A DNA stretch of 47,095 nt, from positions 73,797 to 120,891 of the forward strand of contig NZ_KB714628.1 of assembly GCF_000349565.1 (NCBI RefSeq). The letters are read 5' to 3'. Origin of the DNA: Curtobacterium flaccumfaciens UCD-AKU (GTDB lineage: Bacteria > Actinomycetota > Actinomycetes > Actinomycetales > Microbacteriaceae). Under the pieces are notes generated by a model that saw only the letters and a list, made by a program, of their open reading frames with translations, ran no database searches and had not been told where the DNA came from. Below, piece after piece: positions 32,552 to 40,029 of this stretch (position 1 is its first letter; the number at the start of each line of letters is the position of its first letter). The position numbers and the translations under genes were made by a program.

Positions 32552-32623
32552 CGCAAGACACCGGTGTTCGCGCGCTGAACACGCGCAGACAGCGGTTCAA
32601 CGGGTGAACACCGGTGTTTTGCG
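32552..32623. repeat. 72-bp palindromic repeat, copy 2
   Basis: Same length, layout and orientation as copy 1, with ten substitutions. The inner palindrome is degraded (AGACAGCGGTTC), while the outer AACACCGGTGTT cores are kept (one arm begins GACACC). It ends 21 bases from the aztA stop codon, so the two copies frame the gap between two converging genes. Confidence 0.85.
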
Positions 32624-32644
32624 GAATCGCCCCCACGGGCAGGG

Positions 32645-33289
32645 TCAGGTCAGCGCGACGATGCGGTCGGCTGCGGCGATCACCGCCGGGTCGTGGGCCG
32701 CGTGCACGACCACGACACCGGCTGCGGCCTCGTCGGCGAGCGCCGCCACCACGAGCGCCGCCGACTCAGCATCGACCCCGGCGGTCGGTTCGTCGACCAG
32801 CAGCACCCCCGCCCGCTGCGCCAGCCCGAGCGCGACGAGCGTCCGCTGCCGCTGCCCGCCGGAGAGCTCCTCGACCGGCCGGTCGGCAAGGTCCGTGATC
32901 GCCATCCGCTCGAGCTGCGCGTCGACGACCGCTCGGTCAGCGCGTCCGAGCGGCCGCCACCACGCGCGGTGCCGCCACCGCCCCATCGTGACGGCCGCGC
33001 GGACGGTGAGCGGGAGCGTGGTCGGCGGGACGGACTGGGTCACGTAGGCGACCCCGTCGGACGGGAGGCCCGTCACCCGCCCGGCGGTCGGCCGCACGAC
33101 GTCCGCGACCACGTCGAGCAGCGTCGACTTGCCGGAGCCGTTCGGCCCGGTGAGCGCGGTGACGACCCCGGCGGGGAAGACCGCGTCCACACCGTCGAGG
33201 ACGGTCCGGTCGCCGAGGACGGCCATCACCCGGTCCAGGTGGACGGCAGATCGGGGATCGGCGGGGGCGGTCGGCTCGGTCGCAGGCAC
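32645..33289 (-). CDS. aztA: Zinc ABC transporter ATP-binding protein, AztA type
   Basis: A 214-residue ATPase: Walker A GPNGSGKST near residue 49, signature LSGGQRQR near 144, Walker B VLLVDEP near 163 and switch histidine VVHAAHD near 193. The length is that of short metal-type (ZnuC/MntA-like) ATPases. It would drive zinc import through AztB, encoded divergently 50 bases away. The GTG at 33289 lies 6 bases after a TAGCGT -10 on the minus strand, so the transcript is probably leaderless. The substrate assignment rests on the neighbouring binding protein and propeller proteins. Confidence 0.82.
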   Translation of the reverse strand: MPATEPTAPADPRSAVHLDRVMAVLGDRTVLDGVDAVFPAGVVTALTGPNGSGKSTLLDVVADVVRPTAGRVTGLPSDGVAYVTQSVPPTTLPLTVRAAVTMGRWRHRAWWRPLGRADRAVVDAQLERMAITDLADRPVEELSGGQRQRTLVALGLAQRAGVLLVDEPTAGVDAESAALVVAALADEAAAGVVVVHAAHDPAVIAAADRIVALT

Positions 33290-33295
33290 CTGAGC

Positions 33296-33331
33296 ACGCT
33301 ATCAGTATCGATACTCGTTTTCATGTAGCGT
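33296..33331. promoter_or_regulatory. Mirrored leaderless promoters of aztA and aztB with candidate Zur site
   Basis: TAGCGT occurs on both strands: 33296-33301 (minus, 6 bases before the aztA GTG) and 33326-33331 (plus, 8 bases before the aztB GTG). Between them lie AGTATCGATACT (33304-33315) and CGATACTCGTTTTCA (33309-33323). The latter matches the reverse complement of the site before aztD at 11 of 15 positions and resembles zinc-regulator (Zur) boxes. One bound repressor could close both promoters. Confidence 0.6.
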
Positions 33332-33339
33332 CTCGGACC

Positions 33340-34233
33340 GTGACCTGGCTGACCGATCCGTTCTCCGTCGACTTCATGGTGCGCGCCCTGGTCGGCGGCT
33401 CCCTGGCGGCGGTCCTGTGCGCCGTCGTCGGTACGTGGGTGCTGGTGCGCGGCATGGCGTTCCTGGGCGAGGCGCTCTCGCACGGCATGCTGCCCGGCGT
33501 CGCGATCGCCACCCTGACCGGGGTCCCGCCGGTGCTCGGCGCCGCGGTGAGCGCGGGCGTCATGGTGCTCGGTGTCGGAGCGCTGCGTCGTCGCGCCCGA
33601 CTGTCGTACGACACCTCGATCGGCCTGCTCTTCGTCGGGATGCTCGCGCTCGGGGTGATCATCGTGTCGTCGTCGCGGTCGTTCGCCACCGACGTCACCG
33701 CGATCCTGTTCGGGGACGTCCTCGCCGTCACCCGGGCGGACGTCGGCGGCCTCGCGATCGCCGCGGCCGTCGCCCTGGCCGTCGCCGTGGCGTTCCACCG
33801 GCCGTTCACCGCGCTGGCGTTCGACACCCGCAAGGCCACGACGCTCGGCCTGCACCCGCGCCTGGCCGAGGTCGTGCTCATCGCGCTCGTCACCCTGGCG
33901 GTCGTCGCCTCGTACCGGGCGGTCGGCACCCTGCTCGTCGTGGGCCTGCTGCTCGCGCCCGCCGCCGCTGCCCGCGCGTGGACCCGGCACGTGGCCTCGA
34001 CGATGCTCCTCGGCGCCGGCATCGGTGCGGCCGCCGTGCTCGTCGGGCTCCTCGTCTCCTGGCACGCCGGCACCGCCGCCGGCGCGAGCATCGCCGCGGT
34101 CGCCGTCGGCGGCGTCGTGGTCTCGCGCGCCCTGGCCGCCGTCGTCCTGCGGCGCACCCCGATCCCGACACCGGCGCGCGCGGCCGCGCCGGCAGCACCA
34201 CGATCCGCCGCACCGTCTCGAGAGGGAGCATGA
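33340..34233 (+). CDS. aztB: Zinc ABC transporter permease, AztB type
   Basis: A 297-residue ABC-3 family membrane protein with eight or nine helices. Features: VLVRGMAFLGEALSHGMLPGVA near residue 35-56 (the conserved metal-permease segment), DTSIGLLFVGMLALGV near 90, FGDVLAVT near 125, GLHPRLAEVVLIA near 170, and VGTLLVVGLLLAPAAAAR near 195. A Pro/Ala tail ends the protein. The GTG has no ribosome binding site and is placed for leaderless translation. The stop overlaps the start of the following lipoprotein gene (ATGA). Confidence 0.85.
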   Translation: MTWLTDPFSVDFMVRALVGGSLAAVLCAVVGTWVLVRGMAFLGEALSHGMLPGVAIATLTGVPPVLGAAVSAGVMVLGVGALRRRARLSYDTSIGLLFVGMLALGVIIVSSSRSFATDVTAILFGDVLAVTRADVGGLAIAAAVALAVAVAFHRPFTALAFDTRKATTLGLHPRLAEVVLIALVTLAVVASYRAVGTLLVVGLLLAPAAAARAWTRHVASTMLLGAGIGAAAVLVGLLVSWHAGTAAGASIAAVAVGGVVVSRALAAVVLRRTPIPTPARAAAPAAPRSAAPSREGA

Positions 34234-35432
34234 AGCACTCGACCACCAACCGCGCCCCCGCGCGCATCCTGTCCACCATCGGCCTCGCCACCGGCCTGGC
34301 CCTCACCGTCACCGCCTGTTCCACGGGCGCCCCGTCGGCCGACAGCTCGACCGGCACCGCCCGTCCCCACGGCTACGTGGCGGGCGCGAGTGAGTCCCAG
34401 GAACCCCAGGTGCGCCTCCTGGCCGTGTCGGCGACCGGCGCGACCGCGCTGCACGACCTGCTCACCGAGGAGACCACCGAACTCGACGACGTGGACGCAC
34501 CGGAGCACTCGGCGACCGACGGCCGGTTCCTCGTGACCAGCGACGCCGACCGCACGACGATCGTCGACGGCGGGTCGTGGACCGTCGACCACGGCGACCA
34601 CACGCACTACTACGCCGCCGAGCCGCGGGTGGTGGGCACGATCGACGGCGGCGGCCGGGTCGCGGTGCACTCGTCCGAGACCATGACGACAATCACCTGG
34701 CCCGACCGAGCCGAGGCGGTCGTGCTCGACCGCGAGGCACTGGGACAGGGCGAGGTCGACGAGACCGCACGGATCGACGCGCGCGTCCTGCTGCCGATGG
34801 GCGAGCATCTCGTGGCGGCCGACGGCGACCGGGTCCGCGTGCTCGACGCCGACGGCGAGGCGACGAACGCCACCGACACCGACACCCAGGCCTGCACCGA
34901 CCCCGCCGGCGGGATCGTCACCCGCGCCGGCGCAGTCGTGGGCTGTGCCGACGGGGCGGTCGTGGTGGACGACGCCGGCGAGACGTCGTTCGTCGACCTG
35001 CCCGACGGTGCCGAGCGGCCGACGGCCTTCGCCGCACGTGCCGGCCGACCCACCGTCGCCGGGCTGGCGGGCACCACCGGGTTCTGGCTGCTCGACGCGC
35101 GACAGGGTTCCTGGCGCCTCGTGCCGACCGAGCGGCCCCTGCGCGCCGTGGTCGCGGTGGACGACGAGGACGAGCACGTGGTCGGCGTCGACGACTCCGG
35201 CCGGGTGGTGGTCGTGACCGCCTCGACGGGGAAGGTCGCCACGACGAAGGCACTGGTCGACGCCAGCCCCGACGACGACGCCCCGCTGCTGCAGCTCGAT
35301 GCCCAGCGCGCCTACCTGGCCGACCCCGCGGACGGCACCGTGCACGAGATCGACTTCGCAGACGGGGCCCGGGTCGCCCGCACGATCGAGCTCCCCGTCG
35401 CCCCGGTCGCCTTCGCCGAGGCCGGACTGTGA
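34230..35432 (+). CDS. Beta-propeller lipoprotein, divergent AztD-like paralogue
   Basis: A 400-residue lipoprotein (lipobox LTVTAC near residue 30) in the middle of the zinc operon. Repeating strand units with Asp/Gly turns suggest a seven-bladed propeller. Compared with the AztD-type protein at 36358 it keeps two cysteines at matching places (QACTDPAGG and VVGCADGAVVV, about residues 222 and 236) but lacks the HHG and CxxxHGE features. Instead it has a His/Asp cluster DHGDHTHYY near 121 that could bind metal. It may be a second zinc chaperone or an assembly/docking partner for AztC. Translation is coupled at both ends by ATGA and GTGA overlaps. Confidence 0.7.
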   Translation: MKHSTTNRAPARILSTIGLATGLALTVTACSTGAPSADSSTGTARPHGYVAGASESQEPQVRLLAVSATGATALHDLLTEETTELDDVDAPEHSATDGRFLVTSDADRTTIVDGGSWTVDHGDHTHYYAAEPRVVGTIDGGGRVAVHSSETMTTITWPDRAEAVVLDREALGQGEVDETARIDARVLLPMGEHLVAADGDRVRVLDADGEATNATDTDTQACTDPAGGIVTRAGAVVGCADGAVVVDDAGETSFVDLPDGAERPTAFAARAGRPTVAGLAGTTGFWLLDARQGSWRLVPTERPLRAVVAVDDEDEHVVGVDDSGRVVVVTASTGKVATTKALVDASPDDDAPLLQLDAQRAYLADPADGTVHEIDFADGARVARTIELPVAPVAFAEAGL

Positions 35433-36331
35433 CGCGCACCAGGGCCATGACCGCGGGCCTCGTCACCGCAGCGCTCGCCCTCGTCGCCACGGGGTGCGCC
35501 ACCGCCGGCTCCGACCGGCCCCTCGTCGCGGTGACGACGAACATCCTCGGCGACGTCGTCAGCGAAGTGGTCGGGGACCGGGCCGACGTCATGGTCCTCA
35601 TGCCGCCGGGCGCCGACCCGCACTCGTTCGAGGTCTCCGCGCAGCAGGCCGCACGGCTCCGGAGCGCCGACCTGGTGGTCGAGAACGGGCTCGGGCTCGA
35701 AGAGGGGGTCGCCCGGCACGTCGCGGCGGCGGCCGAGGACGGTGTGCCGGTCTCCACCGCCGGGGACGCGTTCGACCCGCTCGAGTGGACCACCGAGGAC
35801 GACAGCGGCCCCGACCCGCACTTCTGGACCGACCCGGCCCGGATGGTCGACGTCGTCGAGGCCCTCGACCAGGACCTGCGCGACGCCGGGATCGAACCGG
35901 CCGGCACGGACGCCTACCTGGACGAGCTCCGCGACCTGGACGACACGATGACGACCGCGTTCAGCACCGTGCCCGAGGAACGCCGGGCGCTCGTCACGAA
36001 CCACCACGTGTTCGGGTACCTGGCCGACCACTACGGCTTCCGGGTCGTCGGGGCGGTGATCCCGAGCGGGACGACCCTGGCCTCCCCGAGCGCCGCCGAC
36101 CTGCGCGACCTGGCCGACGCCATCGACGAAGCGGGCGTCCGGACGATCTTCGCCGACGCCTCGCAACCCGCACGGCTGGCCGAGGTGCTCGCGGACGAGG
36201 TCGACCTGCACGTCGAGATCCGCCCGCTCGCGACGGAGTCCCTCACCGAGGACGGCGACGCCTCCACCTACCTCGGCATGATGCGCTCGAACACCGAGGC
36301 CATCGTCGACGGCCTGTCGACTGGTAAATGA
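35429..36331 (+). CDS. aztC: Zinc ABC transporter substrate-binding lipoprotein, AztC type
   Basis: A 300-residue cluster A-I metal-binding protein with lipobox VATGC near residue 23. The four metal-ligand regions of zinc/manganese binding proteins are seen: His in GADPHSFE (about 64), His in DPHFWTDP (about 130), His in TNHHVFGYLADHYGF (about 191) and Asp in IFADASQ (about 242). The long His-rich loop of ZnuA proteins is absent, as in AztC, where a separate chaperone is thought to take that role. It delivers zinc to AztB. Start overlaps the upstream stop; its own stop lies inside the candidate Zur site of the next gene. Confidence 0.87.
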   Translation: MTRTRAMTAGLVTAALALVATGCATAGSDRPLVAVTTNILGDVVSEVVGDRADVMVLMPPGADPHSFEVSAQQAARLRSADLVVENGLGLEEGVARHVAAAAEDGVPVSTAGDAFDPLEWTTEDDSGPDPHFWTDPARMVDVVEALDQDLRDAGIEPAGTDAYLDELRDLDDTMTTAFSTVPEERRALVTNHHVFGYLADHYGFRVVGAVIPSGTTLASPSAADLRDLADAIDEAGVRTIFADASQPARLAEVLADEVDLHVEIRPLATESLTEDGDASTYLGMMRSNTEAIVDGLSTGK

Positions 36332-36350
36332 GAATGAGAATCAATACAGT
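36329..36350 (+). promoter_or_regulatory. Candidate Zur site and leaderless promoter of aztD
   Basis: TGAGAATGAGAATCA (36329-36343) is followed by a one-base gap and TACAGT (36345-36350), then 7 bases and the ATG of aztD. The arrangement repeats that at aztB: metal-regulator-like site, -10 element, start codon without leader. Confidence 0.55.
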
Positions 36351-36357
36351 GAACGGC

Positions 36358-37536
36358 ATGACGAACACGAAGACGCTTCGGGCCGTGTGGCCCGCCGCCC
36401 TGCTCGGTGCGGCCGCCCTGGCCCTGACCGGGTGCGCCACGGACACCGACGCCGGGTCCGACACCACGGACACCCCGAAGGCCGACGGGACCCGCATCAC
36501 CCTGACCTACGACGGAGGACTGCTCGTCCTCGACCAGGACCTGCAGGTGGTGGCCGACGACCCGATCGACGGCTTCACCCGGGTCAACCCGGCCGGTGAC
36601 GGACGCCACGTGCTCGTCACCGTGCCCGAGGGCTTCCGGGTCCTCGACACGCAGGCCGAGCCGGCCCTGACCGACGCGGTGTTCCCCGCCGACACCGGCG
36701 GCCACGCGGTCGTCCACGGCGACCGCACCGCCCTGTTCGCCGACGGCACCGGGGACGTGACGACGTTCGACCACACCGAGCTCGACGGCGCCGACCTGCC
36801 CGAGGTCGAGACGACGAAGTCCGAGGCCGCGCACCACGGCGTCGCGATCGAGCTCAAGGACGGCACGCTCCTGACCACCATCGGCACCGAGGAGAGCCGC
36901 TCCGGCGTGCGCGCCCTGGACGCCGACGGCGAGGAGATCGCCCGGTCCGAGCAGTGCCCCGACGTGCACGGTGAGGGTGCCGTCAAGGGTGAGGTCGCGG
37001 TGTTCGGCTGCACCGACGGCGCCCTGGTCTACGACGACGGCACGTTCGAGAAGATCGACGCCCCGACCGAGTACGGCCGCACCGGCAACCTGTTCACCAC
37101 CGAGGACTCGTCCGTCGCCGTCGGCGACTACAACGACGACCCCGACAGCGAGGGCTACCTGCTCGACCAGATCGCCCTGATCGACGCGGCCTCGGGGAAG
37201 TACACCGTCGCGGACATGCCCGACGGCGTCGGCTTCACCTTCCGCGACCTGGCCCGCGGCCCCGGCGACGAGGCCGTCGTGCTCGGCGACGACGGTGCCC
37301 TGCACACCTTCGACGAGACGACCGGCGAGCCGCTCGAGTCGTACCCGGTGATCGACGCGTGGGACGGCCCGGCCGAGTGGCAGGACGCCCACCCCGCCCT
37401 GAAGGTCGCCGGTGACGTCGCCTACGTCACCGAACCCGCCGAGCAGAGGATCCACGCGGTCGACCTGACCACCGGCAAGGTGATCGCCTCGAGCGACGAG
37501 CTGCCGGGCGTGCCCAACGAGATCGCGGTCGCGTAG
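36358..37536 (+). CDS. aztD: Zinc metallochaperone AztD-type beta-propeller lipoprotein
   Basis: A 392-residue lipoprotein (lipobox LALTGC near residue 25). The body is a beta-propeller with family features EAAHHGVAIEL near 157, QCPDVHGEGAVKGEVAVFGCTDGALVYDDG near 199-225 (two cysteines able to form a disulphide, plus His/Glu ligands), and EWQDAHPALKVAGDVAYVTEP near 340. In Paracoccus, AztD passes zinc to AztC in the periplasm; here it would work on the outer face of the membrane. I start at the ATG that follows the TACAGT -10; an upstream in-frame ATG at 36328 overlapping the aztC stop would add ten residues. Confidence 0.82.
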   Translation: MTNTKTLRAVWPAALLGAAALALTGCATDTDAGSDTTDTPKADGTRITLTYDGGLLVLDQDLQVVADDPIDGFTRVNPAGDGRHVLVTVPEGFRVLDTQAEPALTDAVFPADTGGHAVVHGDRTALFADGTGDVTTFDHTELDGADLPEVETTKSEAAHHGVAIELKDGTLLTTIGTEESRSGVRALDADGEEIARSEQCPDVHGEGAVKGEVAVFGCTDGALVYDDGTFEKIDAPTEYGRTGNLFTTEDSSVAVGDYNDDPDSEGYLLDQIALIDAASGKYTVADMPDGVGFTFRDLARGPGDEAVVLGDDGALHTFDETTGEPLESYPVIDAWDGPAEWQDAHPALKVAGDVAYVTEPAEQRIHAVDLTTGKVIASSDELPGVPNEIAVA

Positions 37537-37537
37537 C

Positions 37538-37569
37538 GACGAGCGAACAAGCGGACGAGCGAACAAGCG
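37538..37569 (+). repeat. Two tandem 16-bp units
   Basis: GACGAGCGAACAAGCG occurs twice without a gap, directly after the aztD stop codon and before its terminator hairpin. No role is evident; copy number may vary between strains. Confidence 0.7.
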
Positions 37570-37570
37570 A

Positions 37571-37592
37571 CGGGGTCCGGAACACGACCCCG
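37571..37592 (+). terminator. Short hairpin after aztD
   Basis: CGGGGTC and GACCCCG form a 7-bp stem around 8 bases. It stands before the larger hairpin and may help end the zinc operon transcript. Confidence 0.45.
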
Positions 37593-37599
37593 AGACGCA

Positions 37600-37637
37600 A
37601 CAGGAGGCCCGTGGCGATCCCGCCACGGGCCTCCTGT
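37600..37637. terminator. Bidirectional terminator between zinc and galactoside operons
   Basis: ACAGGAGGCCCGTGGCG and its exact complement form a 17-bp stem with loop ATCC, placed between two converging operons. The GGAGGCCCGTGGCG core is shared with the hairpins at 44214-44265 and 46056-46099. Confidence 0.8.
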
Positions 37638-37679
37638 CCGCTGTCAGCGCGTGGACCGCGCGACGTCAGCCGCCGTGCG

Positions 37680-39017
37680 TCAGCCCTTGACCGGGATCGA
37701 CTGCGCCTTGAGTGCCGCGATGGTCTTGGACTGCCCGGACTCGAGCGCCTCGCTCAGCGTGCCCGAGCCGGACGCGGCCTGCCCGAAGCCGTCGGAGACG
37801 TCCGAGTAGGTCTGCGTCATCGTCGGACCCCAGGTGAAGGGCTGGATGTCCTTCGCAGCGGTGGCGAACTCCTCGTAGATCTTCTGGCCACCGTAGAAGT
37901 CGAGCCCCTGGGTCAGGGCCGGCAGCTCGGCGCCGGTGGTCGAGGCCGGGTACAGGTTGGCCTCCTTGTTCAGTGCGGAGAGCGCCTCGGTCGAGGTGTT
38001 CAGCCAGACCAGGAACTTCGACGCCTCGGCCGGGTGCTTGCTGCCCGCGAAGACGACGTTCGACGAACCGCCCCAGGCGGCCGACTTGGTCTCGCCGGAC
38101 TTCCACTGCGGCATCGGGGCGACGGCCCACTTGCCCGAGGTCGACGGGGCACCGCTCGAGATGGTGTTCGCACCCCAGACCGCGGAGACCCAGGTCCAGT
38201 CCTTGCCGCTGTCGTAGGCGTTGTTCCACTGGTCGGTGAAGCTCGGCAGGGTGTTCACGAGCTTCTTGTCGATCAGGTCCTGCCAGTAGTCGGCGACCTT
38301 CTTCGACGCGGCGTCGTCCAGGTTGACCTTCCAGTCCTGGCCCGAGTTCTCGAACCACTGGCCACCGGCCTGCGAGACGAGCCCGGCGAACTGGTTGACG
38401 TCGCCCTTGGCGAAGTTGGTGATGTTGCCGCCGAGCTTCTTGATCTTCACGGCGTCCTCGGCGTACTCCTCCCACGTCTTCGGGGCGTCGAGGCCGGCCT
38501 TCTCGAACAGGTCCTTGCGGTAGTACAGCGCCATCGGACCGGAGTCCTGCGGCACGGCGTAGACCGACTTCCCCTCGCCGAAGGTGACCTGGTTCCACAG
38601 GCCGTCGGAGAAGTCCTTCTTCGCGTCGCTGATGCCGGAGCACGCGCCGATGTCCTCCAGGCCGCCCTGCACGCGGAACGCCGGCAGGGTGTCGTACTCG
38701 ACCTGCCCGATGTCCGGCGCCTGCTTGGCCTTCAGCTGGTTGAAGAAGTTCTGGTAGGTGCCGCTGTTGCCGTTCGCGACGATCGAGACCTTGACCTGGA
38801 TGTCCGGGTTGGCCTTGTTCCAGATCGCGACGACCTTGTCCATGTTCGGCACCCAGGTCGTGAAGTCGAGGGTGACCTTGCCGCCCGAGGGCTTGCAGCT
38901 GGCGGCCGCGGTGCCGGATCCGCCGCCGTTGCTGCTGCCGCCGGTGCTGCAGCCGGCGAGGGCCACGGTGGCGGCCACGGCGATCGCGGCGACGCTGAGG
39001 AACTTCGTTGTCTTCAT
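37680..39017 (-). CDS. Sugar ABC transporter substrate-binding lipoprotein (SBP_bac_1 family)
   Basis: A 445-residue lipoprotein with lipobox VALAGC near residue 23 and a Gly/Ser linker. The cluster D sugar-binding fold shows LDFTTWVPNMDKVVAIWNKANPDIQV near 50, APDIGQVEYDTLPAF near 99, the conserved YYRKDLFEKAGLDAPKTWEEY near 165 and AAWGGSSNVVFAGSKHPAEASKFLVWL near 310. It should capture a galactoside or short galacto-oligosaccharide, judged from the GH42 gene in the same operon. It is the last gene of the operon, 61 bases after the MalG-type permease, and ends before the 37600-37637 terminator. Confidence 0.88.
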   Translation of the reverse strand: MKTTKFLSVAAIAVAATVALAGCSTGGSSNGGGSGTAAASCKPSGGKVTLDFTTWVPNMDKVVAIWNKANPDIQVKVSIVANGNSGTYQNFFNQLKAKQAPDIGQVEYDTLPAFRVQGGLEDIGACSGISDAKKDFSDGLWNQVTFGEGKSVYAVPQDSGPMALYYRKDLFEKAGLDAPKTWEEYAEDAVKIKKLGGNITNFAKGDVNQFAGLVSQAGGQWFENSGQDWKVNLDDAASKKVADYWQDLIDKKLVNTLPSFTDQWNNAYDSGKDWTWVSAVWGANTISSGAPSTSGKWAVAPMPQWKSGETKSAAWGGSSNVVFAGSKHPAEASKFLVWLNTSTEALSALNKEANLYPASTTGAELPALTQGLDFYGGQKIYEEFATAAKDIQPFTWGPTMTQTYSDVSDGFGQAASGSGTLSEALESGQSKTIAALKAQSIPVKG

Positions 39018-39078
39018 GCTGTTTCCGTTCGGATGTGGTGTGGGGAGAGCTGGTTCGGGAAGGGGTGCGGGTCGGGGG

Positions 39079-40029
39079 CTACTTCAGGCCGCCGGAGCCC
39101 AGGCCGGAGCGCCAGAAGCGCTGCAGGCTCAGGAAGGCGACGAGCAGCGGGATGATCGAGACGAACGACCCGATGAGCACGAGGGTGCGCAGGTCCGGGT
39201 ACTGGTTCACGCTCGAGTTCCACGTGTAGAGACCGAGGGTGACGGGGAACAGCGACGAGTCGCGGAGCATCACGAGCGGCAGGAAGAAGTTGTTCCAGAC
39301 GGCGACGAACTGGAACAGGAAGATCGTCACGAGCGCGGGCGACATGAGCCGCACGGCCACGGTGAAGAACGTGCGGACCTCGCCGGAACCGTCGATGCGG
39401 GCGGCCTCGATGATCTCGTCGGGCACGCTCGACGCCGCGAACAACCGTGACAGGTAGACGCCGAACGGGCTGACGATGCTCGGCAGGAACACCGACCAGA
39501 ACGTGTCGGTCAGGTCGACCTGGCTGAAGATGAGGAACAGCGGCAGGGCCAGCGCGGTCGCCGGCACGAGCACGCCGCCGAGGAACACGTTGAACAGGAC
39601 CTCGCGGCCACGGAACCGGTACTTCGCCAGGGCGTACCCGCACATCGCGGAGAGCACGGTGCCGAGCAGCCCGGCGACCCCGGCGTAGGCGATGCTGTTC
39701 AGCAGCCAGCGCAGGTAGATGCCGTCCTGCCGCGTGAACAGCTCGACGAGGTTGCCGAAGAAGTCCTGCACCGAGGTGGCGCTGAACCACAGCGAGAACG
39801 TCGAGTTGAAGTTCGCGGCGGTCTTGGTGGACGAGACCAGCAGCCAGAAGATCGGCAGCAGGAAGTAGAGGGTGAAGACCCCCATCACGATCATCGCGGC
39901 GCTGCGTGAGATGACGCTCTCACGGGGACCGCGCGCTCCGCGCTGGCGCAGACGGGAGGCCCGGTTCGGCTCGAGCGGTCGGCCGACGTCGCGGACGAGG
40001 TCACCTGGGGACGGGGCGTTGACGGTCAC
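39079..40029 (-). CDS. Sugar ABC permease, MalG type
   Basis: A 316-residue inner-membrane subunit with six helices after a basic, Arg-rich cytoplasmic start. The EAA loop, EAARIDGSGEVRTFFTVAVRLMSPAL, lies near residues 215-240. LLNSIAYAGVAGLLGTVLSAMCGYALAKYRF near 110 is typical of MalG relatives. The GTG start overlaps the stop of the MalF-type gene, so the two permeases are made together and pair in the membrane. The ATPase of this importer is not in the window; such systems often share an MsmK-type ATPase encoded elsewhere. Confidence 0.88.
   Translation of the reverse strand: MTVNAPSPGDLVRDVGRPLEPNRASRLRQRGARGPRESVISRSAAMIVMGVFTLYFLLPIFWLLVSSTKTAANFNSTFSLWFSATSVQDFFGNLVELFTRQDGIYLRWLLNSIAYAGVAGLLGTVLSAMCGYALAKYRFRGREVLFNVFLGGVLVPATALALPLFLIFSQVDLTDTFWSVFLPSIVSPFGVYLSRLFAASSVPDEIIEAARIDGSGEVRTFFTVAVRLMSPALVTIFLFQFVAVWNNFFLPLVMLRDSSLFPVTLGLYTWNSSVNQYPDLRTLVLIGSFVSIIPLLVAFLSLQRFWRSGLGSGGLK

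Noticed and set aside
32331..32623. CRISPR array
   Set aside because: Only two 72-bp units, highly palindromic, separated by another palindromic element; no spacers of even length and no cas genes.
32331..32623. Insertion sequence or MITE with target duplication
   Set aside because: No transposase, and no clear flanking direct repeat at the outer edges; a small non-autonomous element remains possible but unproven.
37538..37569. Start of a longer tandem-repeat (VNTR) locus
   Set aside because: Only two units are present; one duplication event explains it.
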